Of a stretch of DNA of 64,000 nt, positions 25,369 through 34,191 are shown in pieces. The DNA is from Shimia sp022448905 (GTDB lineage: Bacteria; Pseudomonadota; Alphaproteobacteria; Rhodobacterales; Rhodobacteraceae). A model generated the notes under the pieces. It did no database searches. It saw nothing but the letters and a program-made list of their open reading frames with translations, and had not been told where the DNA came from. The position numbers and the translations under genes are program-made. Position 1 is the first letter of the stretch. The number at the start of each line of letters is the position of its first letter. The stretch spans positions 2,418,001 through 2,482,000 of the forward strand of contig NZ_CP138953.1 of assembly GCF_047126315.1 (NCBI RefSeq). Direction: 5' to 3'.

Positions 25369-25575
25369 TTATGCTGCGTCTTCGTCCAGATCGACGTCGT
25401 CCACCATAGCAACGACTTCACGGTCGCTGTAGTGGCCGCAAGAAGCGCAGACGTGGTGCGGGCGCTTCAGCTCGCCGCAGTTTTCACATTCGTTTGGGTT
25501 CGCTGCAACCAGGGCGTCGTGTGCACGGCGGTTGTTGCGGCGCGATTTCGATACTTTGTTCTGCTGGACAGCCAT
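25369..25575 (-). CDS. rpmF: 50S ribosomal protein L32
   Basis: A 68-residue zinc-ribbon ribosomal protein. It starts MAVQQNKVSKSRRNNRRAHD and has four Cys in two pairs (CENC and CASC), so it is the zinc-binding form. The acidic tail DDVDLDEDAA is common in this group. It is 20 bp before plsX and about 140 bp after the DUF177 gene. Confidence 0.97.
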   Translation of the reverse strand: MAVQQNKVSKSRRNNRRAHDALVAANPNECENCGELKRPHHVCASCGHYSDREVVAMVDDVDLDEDAA

Positions 25576-25714
25576 GTCGCAACCTTTGATTTACTTGGGG
25601 GCCGAAGCCCGGTTTCCTGAGCGTTTGGAGCCTCTACGCGGTATGCGCGCCCGAGTCCAACGCTAAATTCGAATGAGCGCGCGAAAATACTGCGATTTTC
25701 GCACAACGCAAGCC

Positions 25715-26278
25715 CTATTCGTCCTCTTTTGAGCCCAGCTGGTCACGCAGGGTGGCCAAACCGGCAAAGGGGCGTGCGTCTTCGTCCGTCATGGCCTTTT
25801 TTCCAGCCTCCGTAAAGACAGCATCTTTCAATTCTGCTCCCTCTGCGCGAGGAAATTGCGGCAGGTTCAGCGCCAGGGCTTCATGCAGGATTGCACCGAC
25901 ATCAATATGTGATTCCAGCGGCTCTGCGTTTTCGTCCTCCGGCATCTCGATCTCTTCTTCTTCGTCGCCCGACAGATCAGGCATGTGCGCCAGAAACCGC
26001 CGCTCGACAGGTTCGTCGATACGAGTGGTCACAGGATCCAATGTGACAACACAGGGCTGCACAGCGGTGGCGCCGAGTTTGCCGACCAGTTCCCAGTCAT
26101 TTTTGCCTTGGGCGCGGATTTCGCCGGTGAAGACCACTTTGCGCAGCGCGGTCAACTCAAGAGCCTCGGCCAGCGCGGTCAGTTCTTGTGCGTTGGGGCG
26201 CAAGTCAAAACTGGTGGGGCGATTCTGGCGGAGGTCGGCCACACGAAACACGGTGGAGGGGGAGGCGCTTGAGGACAT
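25715..26278 (-). CDS. DUF177/YceD-family protein (23S rRNA accumulation)
   Basis: A 187-residue protein of the YceD (DUF177) family, nearly always encoded upstream of rpmF; in E. coli and plants it affects 23S rRNA accumulation. It has an acidic middle (GDEEEEIEMPEDENAEPLE) and the typical IDVGAILHEALALNLPQFPR block. The start MSSSASPSTVFRVADL at 26278 was chosen; the frame extends 64 codons further upstream but those overlap the bamE promoter and look unrelated. Confidence 0.85.
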   Translation of the reverse strand: MSSSASPSTVFRVADLRQNRPTSFDLRPNAQELTALAEALELTALRKVVFTGEIRAQGKNDWELVGKLGATAVQPCVVTLDPVTTRIDEPVERRFLAHMPDLSGDEEEEIEMPEDENAEPLESHIDVGAILHEALALNLPQFPRAEGAELKDAVFTEAGKKAMTDEDARPFAGLATLRDQLGSKEDE

Positions 26279-26396
26279 GGTACTGACTTTGAATTGAGGG
26301 CGGTTGCGTGGCGGGACGCGGTTGTCATCTTGAACCAAGCGCGTTCCTTCTGTAAGCGAGATAAAAGGCAAGACAGGCCAAGACAAGAGGGCAGAC

Positions 26397-26870
26397 ATGA
26401 AGACGCGCACCAAAATGATCAAATATGCGGTCATGGGAGCGGCTATGCTGTCTCTGGCTTCCTGCGCCATGCGCTATCGTAATCATGGCTATGTCCCCAC
26501 CGAAGAGGAACTGGCGTCGATCACGCTGGGCGTGGATACGCGCGACACGGTTGTGGAGACTTTTGGACCGCCGTCGGCGTCCGGTGTTCTGGATGACAGC
26601 GGCTACATTTATGTCCGTTCGCGCATCAAGCATTTTGGCCCAACCCGTCCGGAAGTTGTGGATCGCCAAGTGGTCGTGATCGGCTTTGATACCAAGGGCA
26701 TTGCCCGCAACATCGAGCATTATGCTCTAGCCGATGGGCAGTTTGTTCCGCTGCAACGGCGGATCACCGACAACGGAATCGAGACCGGTGGACTGTTGCG
26801 TCAGCTGAGTGCCAATATCGGCAACTTCGGTCCGTCTGGTGCGCCAACGGCAAGCACGGGCAGCTTCTAA
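26397..26870 (+). CDS. bamE: BamE-like outer-membrane assembly lipoprotein
   Basis: A 157-residue lipoprotein: signal peptide with lipobox LASC and lipidated Cys at about residue 24, then a SmpA/OmlA fold (LASITLGVDTRDTVVETFGPPS, GYIYVRSRIKHFGP). BamE stabilises the BAM complex that inserts outer-membrane beta-barrels. The low-complexity tail (GPSGAPTASTGSF) extends beyond the usual domain. It is divergent from the DUF177 gene, as often in alphaproteobacteria. Confidence 0.85.
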   Translation: MKTRTKMIKYAVMGAAMLSLASCAMRYRNHGYVPTEEELASITLGVDTRDTVVETFGPPSASGVLDDSGYIYVRSRIKHFGPTRPEVVDRQVVVIGFDTKGIARNIEHYALADGQFVPLQRRITDNGIETGGLLRQLSANIGNFGPSGAPTASTGSF

Positions 26871-26940
26871 GTTGCGATCGCTTTCATGACGGGATGGTTT
26901 GTCATTCGGATGTCACCGCGACTCTGATAGAGTGTGTGGT

Positions 26941-27693
26941 ATGGTGATGCAGTTGGACAAACCATTACGGCAAAAGGGGCGCTATCTTGTGCGTGAGGCG
27001 GAAGGCGTGGCTGATCTGCGGGCTGCGCAGCGGTTACGGCATTTGGCGTTTCATGGAGATGAGGCGTCGTTGGATGTGGATGCCTTTGATCCGATCTGTC
27101 GCCACTTTCTGATCGAGGACGGTGTATCTGGAAAGTTAGTGTGTGTTTTCAGGATGTTACCTTTGATTAGTGGGGGCGACATTGACCGCAGTTATTCGGC
27201 TCAGTTTTATGAGTTGGAGGCCCTGCGCGCATATCCCGGACGCATGGTTGAGATGGGGCGGTTTTGCATGCATCCGGATGTGCATGATGCCGATGTGCTG
27301 CGCGTGGCTTGGGGAGCGATGACCTCCTATGTGGATGAAAACAAAGTCGAATTGCTGTTCGGTTGTGCGTCTTTTGCAGGCACCGATACCAGTTCCTACC
27401 TTGACAGCTTTGCCATGTTGCGTGACCGGCATCTGGCGCCCAAACGTTGGTTGCCGCGGGTGAAGGCGCCAAATGTGTTTCGCTTTGCCGCTCGGTTGCG
27501 GTGTAAGCCCAATCTCAAGGCGGCACAGGTGAACATGCCTCCGATGTTGCGCAGCTATTTGTTGATGGGCGGTTGGGTCAGCGATCATGCGGTGGTCGAC
27601 CAAAAGATGAACACGTTGCATGTGTTTACCGGTGTTGAGGTGAAGAGCATTCCTGCGGCGCGCAAGCGGCTTCTGCGGGCTTTGGCTTGCTAA
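26941..27693 (+). CDS. olsB: Ornithine lipid synthase first step, OlsB-like N-acyltransferase
   Basis: A 250-residue GNAT-fold acyltransferase of the OlsB/hemolysin-like family, which transfers 3-hydroxyacyl groups from ACP to ornithine to make lyso-ornithine lipid, a phosphorus-free membrane lipid common in marine rhodobacters. YLVREAEGVADLRAAQRLRHLAF, VEMGRFCMHPDVHDADVLRVAW and the LLFGCASFAGTD block match the family. Two in-frame ATGs (26941, 26947) can serve as start; the ribosome site is weak. No OlsA acyltransferase is adjacent. Confidence 0.82.
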   Translation: MVMQLDKPLRQKGRYLVREAEGVADLRAAQRLRHLAFHGDEASLDVDAFDPICRHFLIEDGVSGKLVCVFRMLPLISGGDIDRSYSAQFYELEALRAYPGRMVEMGRFCMHPDVHDADVLRVAWGAMTSYVDENKVELLFGCASFAGTDTSSYLDSFAMLRDRHLAPKRWLPRVKAPNVFRFAARLRCKPNLKAAQVNMPPMLRSYLLMGGWVSDHAVVDQKMNTLHVFTGVEVKSIPAARKRLLRALAC

Positions 27694-27741
27694 GGCCACA
27701 GGCTGGTTGACGGGGCGGCGTCTGCGGGCTAGGCGCATCTC

Positions 27742-29556
27742 ATGGCACGTATACCCCTTTTGCAGATGAGCGATATTTCCCTGACCTTTGGCGGGGATCC
27801 TGTGTTTGATCAATTGAGCCTTGTGGTGCAGCCCGGTGATCGGGTGGCGCTTGTGGGGCGCAACGGATCGGGCAAGTCGACCTTGATGAAAGTGATGGCC
27901 GGGCTGGTGGAACCGGATCGTGGCGACATCGTTGTGCCGCCAGGGGTGAGCGTGGGCTATATGGAGCAAGACCCTGATATGACTGGGTTTGCCACGCTTG
28001 GTGACTTTGCTTCTGCAGCTTTGGAGCCGGGAGAGATGTATAAAGTTGAGCGCGCGGGTGAGGGGCTGAAATTTGATCCGGCGCGGGCTGTTGAAACGGC
28101 CTCTGGCGGTGAACGCCGGCGGGCGGCTTTGGCGCGGCTGATGGCCGAAGCGCCGGAGTTGATGCTTCTGGATGAGCCGACCAACCACCTGGATATTGAG
28201 GCGATTGCCTGGCTTGAGGAAGAGCTGAAAGCGACGCGGGCAGGCTTTGTTTTGATCAGCCACGACCGGGCGTTTCTGAGGGCGCTGACACGTGCAACCC
28301 TTTGGATTGACAGGGGAATGGTGCGTCGTCAGGAAAAAGGCTTTGAGGATTTTGAAGCCTGGCGGGACAAGGTTTGGGACGAAGAAGACCTGCAGCGCCA
28401 CAAGATGGATCGCAAGATCAAGGCTGAGGCGCGGTGGGCTGTGGAAGGCATTAGTGCGCGGCGCAAGCGCAACCAGGGCCGTGTGCGGGCGTTGAAAGAC
28501 CTGCGGGCTGAGCGGGCGGCGATGATCAAGCGGCAGGGTTCGGCGGCAATGGAGCTTTCGGCGGGGCCGAAATCCGGTAAAAAGGTGATTGAAGCCAAAG
28601 GTTTGTCCAAATCCTATGACGGCAAGAGCATTGTCCGTGATTTCTCGTTGACGGTGCAACGTGGCGACCGTGTTGCTTTTGTTGGGCCCAATGGCGTGGG
28701 TAAAACCACCTTGATCAAGATGTTGATGGGCGATGTGAAGCCGGACACGGGTACGGTCACTTTGGGCACCAATTTGCTGTCTGCGGTGTTTGATCAGGCG
28801 CGGGCGAAGTTGGATCCGGATATGACGCTTTGGGATAGCCTCACAGGCGATCCGGAGATGCGGGTGTCGGGTAAGGCCGATCAGGTGATGGTGCGGGGCA
28901 ACCCCAAGCATGTGGTTGGATACCTTAAAGAATTCCTGTTTGATGATCGTCAGGCACGAGCGCCGGTGCGGTCTTTGTCCGGTGGTGAGAAGGCACGGTT
29001 GCTGTTGGCGAAATTGATGGCCAAAGAGAGCAATCTTCTGGTCATGGACGAACCAACCAACGATTTGGATGTGGAGACCCTCGATCTTCTGCAAGAACTG
29101 TTAGATGACTATGACGGCACCGTACTGTTGGTAAGCCACGACCGGGACTTTCTCGATCGGGTGGCCACCACAACCATTGCCATGGAAGGCAATGGGCAGG
29201 CGGTGACCTATGCCGGGGGCTGGTCTGATTACCGGGCGCAGCGGCAGGAAGATGCGCCGAAAAAGGCCGAGAAATCAAAGCCCAAAGCCGAGAAAGTGAA
29301 AGCAGAGAAATCTGCGTCTGCCGCCGGTTTGAGCTTCACCGAGAAGCACCGCCTGGAGGCTCTGCCGGGGATCATGGAACGGCTTGAGGCGGAGATTGCC
29401 AAGCTGGAAGAATTTATGGCGGACCCGGAGTTGTTCACCAAAGAACCGGTGAAATTCCAGAAAGCGACGGAGGCGTTGGTGGAGCGTCAGACGGCGTTGC
29501 AGGACGCGGAGGAAGAGTGGTTGACGCTGGAAGAAAAGGCCGAAAGCAACGGCTGA
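27742..29556 (+). CDS. ABC-F family ATPase, Uup-like
   Basis: A 604-residue soluble protein with two ABC domains and no membrane segment. Walker A motifs are GRNGSGKST (about 39-47) and GPNGVGKTT (about 315-323), signatures ASGGERRRAALAR and LSGGEKARLLLAK, and Walker B LLDEPTNHLD and MDEPTNDLD. A Lys/Glu-rich linker and a C-terminal coiled coil (about 530-600) match Uup. ABC-F proteins act on ribosomes; Uup also affects transposon excision and branched DNA in E. coli. It follows olsB by 48 bp. Confidence 0.92.
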   Translation: MARIPLLQMSDISLTFGGDPVFDQLSLVVQPGDRVALVGRNGSGKSTLMKVMAGLVEPDRGDIVVPPGVSVGYMEQDPDMTGFATLGDFASAALEPGEMYKVERAGEGLKFDPARAVETASGGERRRAALARLMAEAPELMLLDEPTNHLDIEAIAWLEEELKATRAGFVLISHDRAFLRALTRATLWIDRGMVRRQEKGFEDFEAWRDKVWDEEDLQRHKMDRKIKAEARWAVEGISARRKRNQGRVRALKDLRAERAAMIKRQGSAAMELSAGPKSGKKVIEAKGLSKSYDGKSIVRDFSLTVQRGDRVAFVGPNGVGKTTLIKMLMGDVKPDTGTVTLGTNLLSAVFDQARAKLDPDMTLWDSLTGDPEMRVSGKADQVMVRGNPKHVVGYLKEFLFDDRQARAPVRSLSGGEKARLLLAKLMAKESNLLVMDEPTNDLDVETLDLLQELLDDYDGTVLLVSHDRDFLDRVATTTIAMEGNGQAVTYAGGWSDYRAQRQEDAPKKAEKSKPKAEKVKAEKSASAAGLSFTEKHRLEALPGIMERLEAEIAKLEEFMADPELFTKEPVKFQKATEALVERQTALQDAEEEWLTLEEKAESNG

Positions 29557-29561
29557 ATTCG

Positions 29562-29597
29562 ACGTCGGTATTCTGTCAGTATTGCGACTGTTTCGCG
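29562..29597. repeat. Intergenic direct-repeat motif, copy 1
   Basis: A 36-bp stretch matching 50542-50577 at 31 of 36 positions. Read on the minus strand it holds two ATACYGAC units spaced 11 bp apart. It lies between the convergent ABC-F and leucine-rich-repeat genes. A separate perfect hairpin TTGCGGCG-TCACGG-CGCCGCAA follows at 29621-29642. Confidence 0.65.
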
Positions 29598-29657
29598 ACT
29601 GTCCACGGTTTTTGAATATGTTGCGGCGTCACGGCGCCGCAACAGTTGGTTTACCAA

Positions 29658-31169
29658 TCAGGCGTCGGTGTGCGCGGTTGGCGCGGCGGCCTGATCTTTC
29701 AAAAGCACCACCACGCGGTTCGCCATCAGGTGCCGGTTGTGATCGTAGTCCCGTCCGTTGGCGCAGGCGGCCAAGGCCTCCAGCCCGTGCATTTTGTGCA
29801 GCGCAGGCGTGTCATTGAGCGCGAGCGTGCAAGAGGGGCTGGGCTTGGTGAACTTCGGCAAAGTGAGCAGAACCGAGAGGTCGGCAACCTGGCTGCCGGA
29901 GATGTCGAGCTGCTCCAGATAAGGCAACGAGCGCAGGGGATAGAGGTCGTTAACCGCAGTGCCGGTACAACTCAGGCTCTTTAGCGCTCGGCAGCGTTGC
30001 AGGCCATTGAGGGAGGCCAGGCCTGTACCGGTGAGGCTGAGGGTTTGCAAGTTGGGTAGCTCGGGCCACGGCGCACGCATTGGGTGATCCGCCGAGTCGT
30101 CCAGGCGGAGATGCAGGGTGCGCAGTGTGTCGCTGTATTCCAGTGGGCCAAGATCCAGATCGGGATCCGCGGCCTGCAACAGGAGATAGTCGAGCTTGGT
30201 CAAAGAAGCGACCGGCGCGAGGTTGCAATGGGACACCGAGCCAAGCGACAGATGGTTGAGTTCGGTCAGCGGGGTGACAAAGCCGAGGTCTGTGATTTGG
30301 CCAAGGGATTGGATGGTCAAGTATTCCAGCTTGGAGGCCTGAGACAGCGCATCAAACCGAGTGGCCGGGGTGTTCCACAGCGACAGGGTTGCGAGTGCGG
30401 GCAGGGCGCCCAGAGCAGTGAGGTCGGTGGTGTCCGCACCAAAGAGGTCCAGCGTTTCCAAGTGTTGCAAGTTGGCGAGTGGCGCGATGTTGACTTTGCC
30501 GTCACAACGCAGAGACAGCGTGGTGAGGGCGGTGGCTTGCGCGAGAGGTGTCAGCGATTGGCCTTTGGCGATGCGGGTCTTGAGGTCTGTCAGTTTTGGG
30601 CTTTGGGTGAGCGCAGGGAGCGTGTCACATAGGGCCAGCAGGTCGGCCTGCTCCAGGCTGGGCAGGGAACCGAGGTGGACCGGCTTGCCGGGATGGGAAA
30701 TTTTGAGCCGCTGCAGGTTTGGCAGGTCAGGCAGGGTCACATCGATGTCAGAGGGCAGAGAGAGTTTGAGTTCTGTCAGGGCCGGTAAGTCCGCCAGCGG
30801 CGATAAATCCGTAACCGGAGAGGCCGTGATTTCCAGCGCTTCCAAATTGGGCAGGCCGCTTAAGGCGGCGATGCTGGTGATCGGAGTGTGGCGGATGCTG
30901 AGTGTGCGCAGATGAGGCGCAAGCTCGGAAATTTCTGGCAGCAAGCGGCCGTTATCGCCGGAGATAACCATCTGGCGGGCTCGGGCCTCCTTGTGGCGCT
31001 CTAGGCTCCAGAAGAAGAAGGCGGCAGGATCGGCTGGGGTGCCCGTTGGGGCAAGGCCGGCTTTGCGACGGGCCCGCACTTGCGGGCGCATCCGTTGTTT
31101 GAGGCTCTGTTTGGCCACGGTGAGGAAAGATTGGATTTTTAAACTGGTCAGCACGTGAAAACTCATCAA
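29658..31169 (-). CDS. Leucine-rich-repeat protein, probably cytosolic
   Basis: A 503-residue protein whose residues about 75-470 are a run of short leucine-rich repeats of 20-22 residues (pattern LxxLxxLPxLxxLxLxxT, for example LTALGALPALATLSLWNTP), about 16 units. There is no signal peptide, anchor or LPxTG. The N-terminal 70 residues are basic and helical, with a FFFWSLERHKEARARQMVISGD block. LRRs are protein-binding scaffolds; the partner is unknown. LRR proteins of this length are uncommon in free-living rhodobacters. It is convergent with the ABC-F gene and its 3' flank carries an intergenic repeat. Confidence 0.82.
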   Translation of the reverse strand: MMSFHVLTSLKIQSFLTVAKQSLKQRMRPQVRARRKAGLAPTGTPADPAAFFFWSLERHKEARARQMVISGDNGRLLPEISELAPHLRTLSIRHTPITSIAALSGLPNLEALEITASPVTDLSPLADLPALTELKLSLPSDIDVTLPDLPNLQRLKISHPGKPVHLGSLPSLEQADLLALCDTLPALTQSPKLTDLKTRIAKGQSLTPLAQATALTTLSLRCDGKVNIAPLANLQHLETLDLFGADTTDLTALGALPALATLSLWNTPATRFDALSQASKLEYLTIQSLGQITDLGFVTPLTELNHLSLGSVSHCNLAPVASLTKLDYLLLQAADPDLDLGPLEYSDTLRTLHLRLDDSADHPMRAPWPELPNLQTLSLTGTGLASLNGLQRCRALKSLSCTGTAVNDLYPLRSLPYLEQLDISGSQVADLSVLLTLPKFTKPSPSCTLALNDTPALHKMHGLEALAACANGRDYDHNRHLMANRVVVLLKDQAAAPTAHTDA

Positions 31170-31347
31170 CGGCGCCTGTAGAGAGGGACGGCGCGGGGGA
31201 AAAAAGAAGTCAGGAGCGTTAGTGGAGGTTCAGTTTACTGCGGAACGGCTTTCGGACAACTCACTTTTTGGTAAATTTGGGTGGTTTTTTGAGGCAGGTG
31301 TTCTGTCCCAAAGACGTAGCGCGCTGCACCTTCGTATAAAGCAAAGG

Positions 31348-31375
31348 CGCCCGCCATTGGGGAGACAGGCGGGCG
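31348..31375 (-). terminator. Probable terminator of the MFS gene
   Basis: On the minus strand CGCCCGCC (31375-31368) pairs with GGCGGGCG (31355-31348), followed by CCTTTGCTTT. It starts 35 bp after the MFS stop. The 31170-31409 stretch otherwise holds no convincing gene. Confidence 0.6.
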
Positions 31376-31409
31376 TTGTGAATTTTTGCGGTTTTTGGCT
31401 GCGCAAGTT

Positions 31410-32588
31410 TTAGGCAGGCGCGGGCTTGGGGAGGTCAGTGCTTGGCGTCAAATGACGCGCCATCACAAAGCTGAGGCACAGACCAGGCAAGAGCGCGGCC
31501 AAAGCCATGGCGATGCCAAAGTGGTCGGCGAGCAGACCAATGACGGGCGGGGCCACCACATTGGTGCCCACCGCCATGATTGATAGGAAGGCGATGTTGT
31601 CCGCATCATGCTCGTCTTCCAGTGCGGCCGCGGCCGACACCGCCAGTGGGAAGCCCACCGACAGGCCCAGGCCAATGCAGGCAAATCCGACAAAGGCGAT
31701 CAGTGGCGGGAAGGGCGCGACCAGGATGAGCAGGCCGACAATGGCGAGGCCGACGTTCATGCGGGCGAGATTGGTGCTGCCCATGCGGACCTTCAGGAAG
31801 TCGCCGATAAAGCGACCTAAGGCGACAAAGGCGGAGAACACGGTGACGGCGAGGCCTGCGGTGCTGCTGCCTTCGGGCAGGCGTTCGGCCATATAGACCG
31901 CACCCCAGTTGGCCATGGCGCCTTCGGACATGGTGACGGAGACCACAAAGAGCACAATCAGGAACAGGGTGGTTGGGTAATCCCGCAGTTTGCGGCGTTT
32001 GGTTTTGGCCGGGGCGTCGGCGGATTGCGGTCGCAGGTTGGGCAGCGGCCGTGCCAGCCACAGCGCGATGAGCGTTGTCGAGCCCGCGAGGACAAACATG
32101 GTGAGCGCCGGAGACAAAAGCTCGGTGGGCATGGAGGCCAGGAAAGAGGCTGCGGTCATGCCAAGAGCCCAGAAGCCGTGGCAGCGATTCATCACGGATT
32201 TCTTGGCAACTTTCTCAAACTGGCCTGCATAAACATTGAGCGCCACGTTCAGGAAGGTGACGGTGGCGCCAAAGACCAGCAGCGCCAGAAACAGCGTGAT
32301 GTGATCTACGGCAAACAGTGGAAGGACCACAGTGACGGCCTGAATTGGGAAGACCGCGAAGAGAACTCTTGGCGCGCCATGTTGCGCGACGATCTTGGCA
32401 GCGAACTTGGAGAAGAACACAAAGGCCATCGGCAGGCCAAGCAGCGACAGGGCGAGCTGGGCATTGGTGAGATCCAGTTTGGTTTGCACAAACGGGATCT
32501 GTGGCAGCCAGCTTCCGAGCGCGAAAGGATGCAGGAAAAACAGCGCCATAATGAGGCGCACGGTCCCTGGGGACAGTGTGGGTGTCAT
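31410..32588 (-). CDS. MFS transporter, YbjJ-like
   Basis: A 392-residue inner-membrane permease with 12 predicted transmembrane helices in two six-helix halves, joined by a basic cytosolic loop (PAKTKRRKLRDYP, about 195-205). The N-terminus GSWLPQIPFVQTKLDLTNAQLALSLLG and NRCHGFWALGM resemble the YbjJ/FucP-like group, for which substrates are mostly unknown. Helix-2 loop GxxxD/R motifs are weak. No catabolic gene is adjacent, so the substrate cannot be inferred. Confidence 0.8.
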   Translation of the reverse strand: MTPTLSPGTVRLIMALFFLHPFALGSWLPQIPFVQTKLDLTNAQLALSLLGLPMAFVFFSKFAAKIVAQHGAPRVLFAVFPIQAVTVVLPLFAVDHITLFLALLVFGATVTFLNVALNVYAGQFEKVAKKSVMNRCHGFWALGMTAASFLASMPTELLSPALTMFVLAGSTTLIALWLARPLPNLRPQSADAPAKTKRRKLRDYPTTLFLIVLFVVSVTMSEGAMANWGAVYMAERLPEGSSTAGLAVTVFSAFVALGRFIGDFLKVRMGSTNLARMNVGLAIVGLLILVAPFPPLIAFVGFACIGLGLSVGFPLAVSAAAALEDEHDADNIAFLSIMAVGTNVVAPPVIGLLADHFGIAMALAALLPGLCLSFVMARHLTPSTDLPKPAPA

Positions 32589-32672
32589 GAGAGTAGGTCC
32601 TGTTGGCGGATATGGCGCCAGCTAGACCCAAAGTTGCGCAGGGAACAAGTCATATGCGTGTATTTTTCTGCG

Positions 32673-32704
32673 AAAAACAACCCAAAGAGGTTTTTGGGCG
32701 ACTT
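32673..32704 (-). terminator. Possible terminator of the capsule-type gene
   Basis: On the minus strand CCCAAA-AACCTC-TTTGGG is followed by TTGTTTTTCGC. The stem is A/T-rich and only six pairs, so it is a weak candidate. It lies about 55 bp after the stop of the gene ending at 32760. Confidence 0.4.
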
Positions 32705-32759
32705 TTGCTCTACCCTGTCAGAAAATTGGTTGGGTTTTTTGAGGGCAATTTTTGCTCTG

Positions 32760-33734
32760 TCAACCAAGGAGCGGGGAGATTCGCTGCCAAGTACGGGCTT
32801 CGAACGTGTCTTGTTGCGGCTCCAGCATGTGCTCTGACAGGAACCAGTAGAGGTATTTGGCATAGTCAAAGCCTGCCAATGTGGCTTGTGCAGTTCGGAG
32901 TGCCTTGCGCAGCTCTTGCGGCGTGTGCGCCACCAGTGTGGCGTGGTGGTAGTCCGTTCGGGCGCAGGTGATCACAGGTTTCTTTTGCAGGAGGGCCTCA
33001 AATCCGGCGGCGGAGTTTTGGGTGACCACGATGTCAGACGCCTTTGTGAGGGCATGGATGCTCTGGTCGCTGATGTGCACGTTCGGGAACCGTTTGCAGA
33101 TGGAGGTGTAGCGGTTGCAGAAGACCTCGGACTGCGCTGGATGCAGTTTGACGTAGACCCTGCGTTCGGTGCTTTTTGCCACGGTGGCGATCATCTTTTG
33201 CGTGTCGATGTGGTGCACCGGCGTGGCGTAGCTGTCGATCTCTTGCAGGAAGAGCACGGCATGGGCGGAGGGGAGTTCGGTTTTGGAGGTGGGTTGCGCA
33301 AATTTGGAAACGTTGTGGCGCAGCATGTGGCCGCTGACGCCGTTGAAGAAGTAAGTGGCGGTGGTGGCGTCGATGTCCTCGGGGGAGAATGATTTGGTTG
33401 CAAGAGAGGCGTGCCAGTTGACCCCCATCGGGTCGAGGTACCAGAACCCCCAGATGTAACTTGGCATGGCATGTAGAATCGGGCGCGATGTTTCCGGACG
33501 GTGGCCGATGAAGATATGCGCGTGGTTCTGATCGAGAAGGGTGGTTGAGAGCGCGGTGGCCGCTTCGACCGTGTAAGTGAGGACACCTTGAGATTGTGCG
33601 TGGTTGGCGATCTTGCGGGTGAAGTCGAATTTTTCGTCACGAATGGAGCTCAGCCAGGAGTCCTTGGCGTGGAAGATCACGCTGGGAGATTGGGGGAGAG
33701 CTGAGGGCTCCGTGGGTTTAGATAGATGCTGCAT
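32760..33734 (-). CDS. Capsule-polysaccharide (KpsC/KpsS-like) family protein
   Basis: A 324-residue cytosolic protein. The C-terminal half carries a pattern seen in KpsS/LipB and Kdo-transferase-like capsule proteins: VYVKLHPAQSEV, then SDIVVTQNSAAGFEALLQKKPVITCARTDYH (phosphate/sugar-binding loop). The N-terminal half is not recognisable. No other capsule gene is near, so it may modify a different surface glycan or be an orphan. Similarity is by motif only; a glycosyltransferase or CDP-glycerol-type fold is the alternative. It is divergent from the COG0523 operon. Confidence 0.5.
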   Translation of the reverse strand: MQHLSKPTEPSALPQSPSVIFHAKDSWLSSIRDEKFDFTRKIANHAQSQGVLTYTVEAATALSTTLLDQNHAHIFIGHRPETSRPILHAMPSYIWGFWYLDPMGVNWHASLATKSFSPEDIDATTATYFFNGVSGHMLRHNVSKFAQPTSKTELPSAHAVLFLQEIDSYATPVHHIDTQKMIATVAKSTERRVYVKLHPAQSEVFCNRYTSICKRFPNVHISDQSIHALTKASDIVVTQNSAAGFEALLQKKPVITCARTDYHHATLVAHTPQELRKALRTAQATLAGFDYAKYLYWFLSEHMLEPQQDTFEARTWQRISPLLG

Positions 33735-33829
33735 TGCGTCTTTTGTGGCGGGGGGGTGGACGTCGGTAAAGGGGGGGGAGAAAAAATGCGCGGCTCGGGT
33801 GGTGGTGATGGCACAGTTCCCTCTTGCGT

Positions 33830-33852
33830 GATGTGTTATAGTATCACATATC
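33830..33852. promoter_or_regulatory. Zur-box-like palindrome before the COG0523 operon
   Basis: Arms GATGTGTTATA and TATCACATATC flank a central G; 9 of 11 pairs are symmetric. The core TGTTATA-G-TATCACA matches the proteobacterial Zur box, GAAATGTTATANTATAACATTTC, at 18 of 22 fixed positions. It lies 124 bp before the first gene of the operon. COG0523 GTPases are common Zur targets, which supports zinc-dependent repression. Confidence 0.65.
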
Positions 33853-33975
33853 TAGCGCTCACCAGCCCGGAAAACCCTGACAGATGTTTCGCGCGGGCTT
33901 GCGGATCATTTGCCATGTGGCGCCCAGCCAGTCCTGTTTCACAGGGCACTGCGTCCCGCAACCAAACGAGAGCTT

Positions 33976-34191
33976 ATGTCATTGATACCGCAGACTTATG
34001 AAGAGTGGGAACATTGCATCACTGTCAAATGTGGCATTCCACTGACCCCAGAATATGTGGCTGAGCGCATCAAAGCGCGTGGCGATGCCAACGATTTCCA
34101 CACCCAGAAGTTCATCGATCGGTGGGGCAAGATGCACCACGCGCGGACGCTGGCGTGGTTCAAACAAGCACAGGACCGATTGACCACATGA
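33976..34191 (+). CDS. Small protein translationally coupled to the COG0523 GTPase
   Basis: A 71-residue soluble protein (MSLIPQTYEEWEHCITVKCG, PEYVAERI, FIDRWGKMHHARTLAWFKQ) with two Cys (15 and 20) and several His in the second half. I recognise no domain. Its stop overlaps the GTPase start (ATGA), and the pair sits behind the Zur-like palindrome, so it probably works with the GTPase in zinc limitation; Cys and His could bind metal, which is inference. The ATG at 33976 was chosen over an in-frame upstream codon because the upstream residues are not protein-like. Confidence 0.7.
   Translation: MSLIPQTYEEWEHCITVKCGIPLTPEYVAERIKARGDANDFHTQKFIDRWGKMHHARTLAWFKQAQDRLTT

Noticed and set aside
27157..29094. 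A 645-codon open frame antisense to olsB and the ABC-F gene
   Set aside because: Both plus-strand genes are well-defined families; the antisense product is His/Arg/Gln-rich low-complexity sequence typical of shadow frames.
31222..31413. A 63-codon ORF between the LRR and MFS genes
   Set aside because: It runs through the MFS terminator hairpin and ends inside the MFS gene; no ribosome site or recognisable content.
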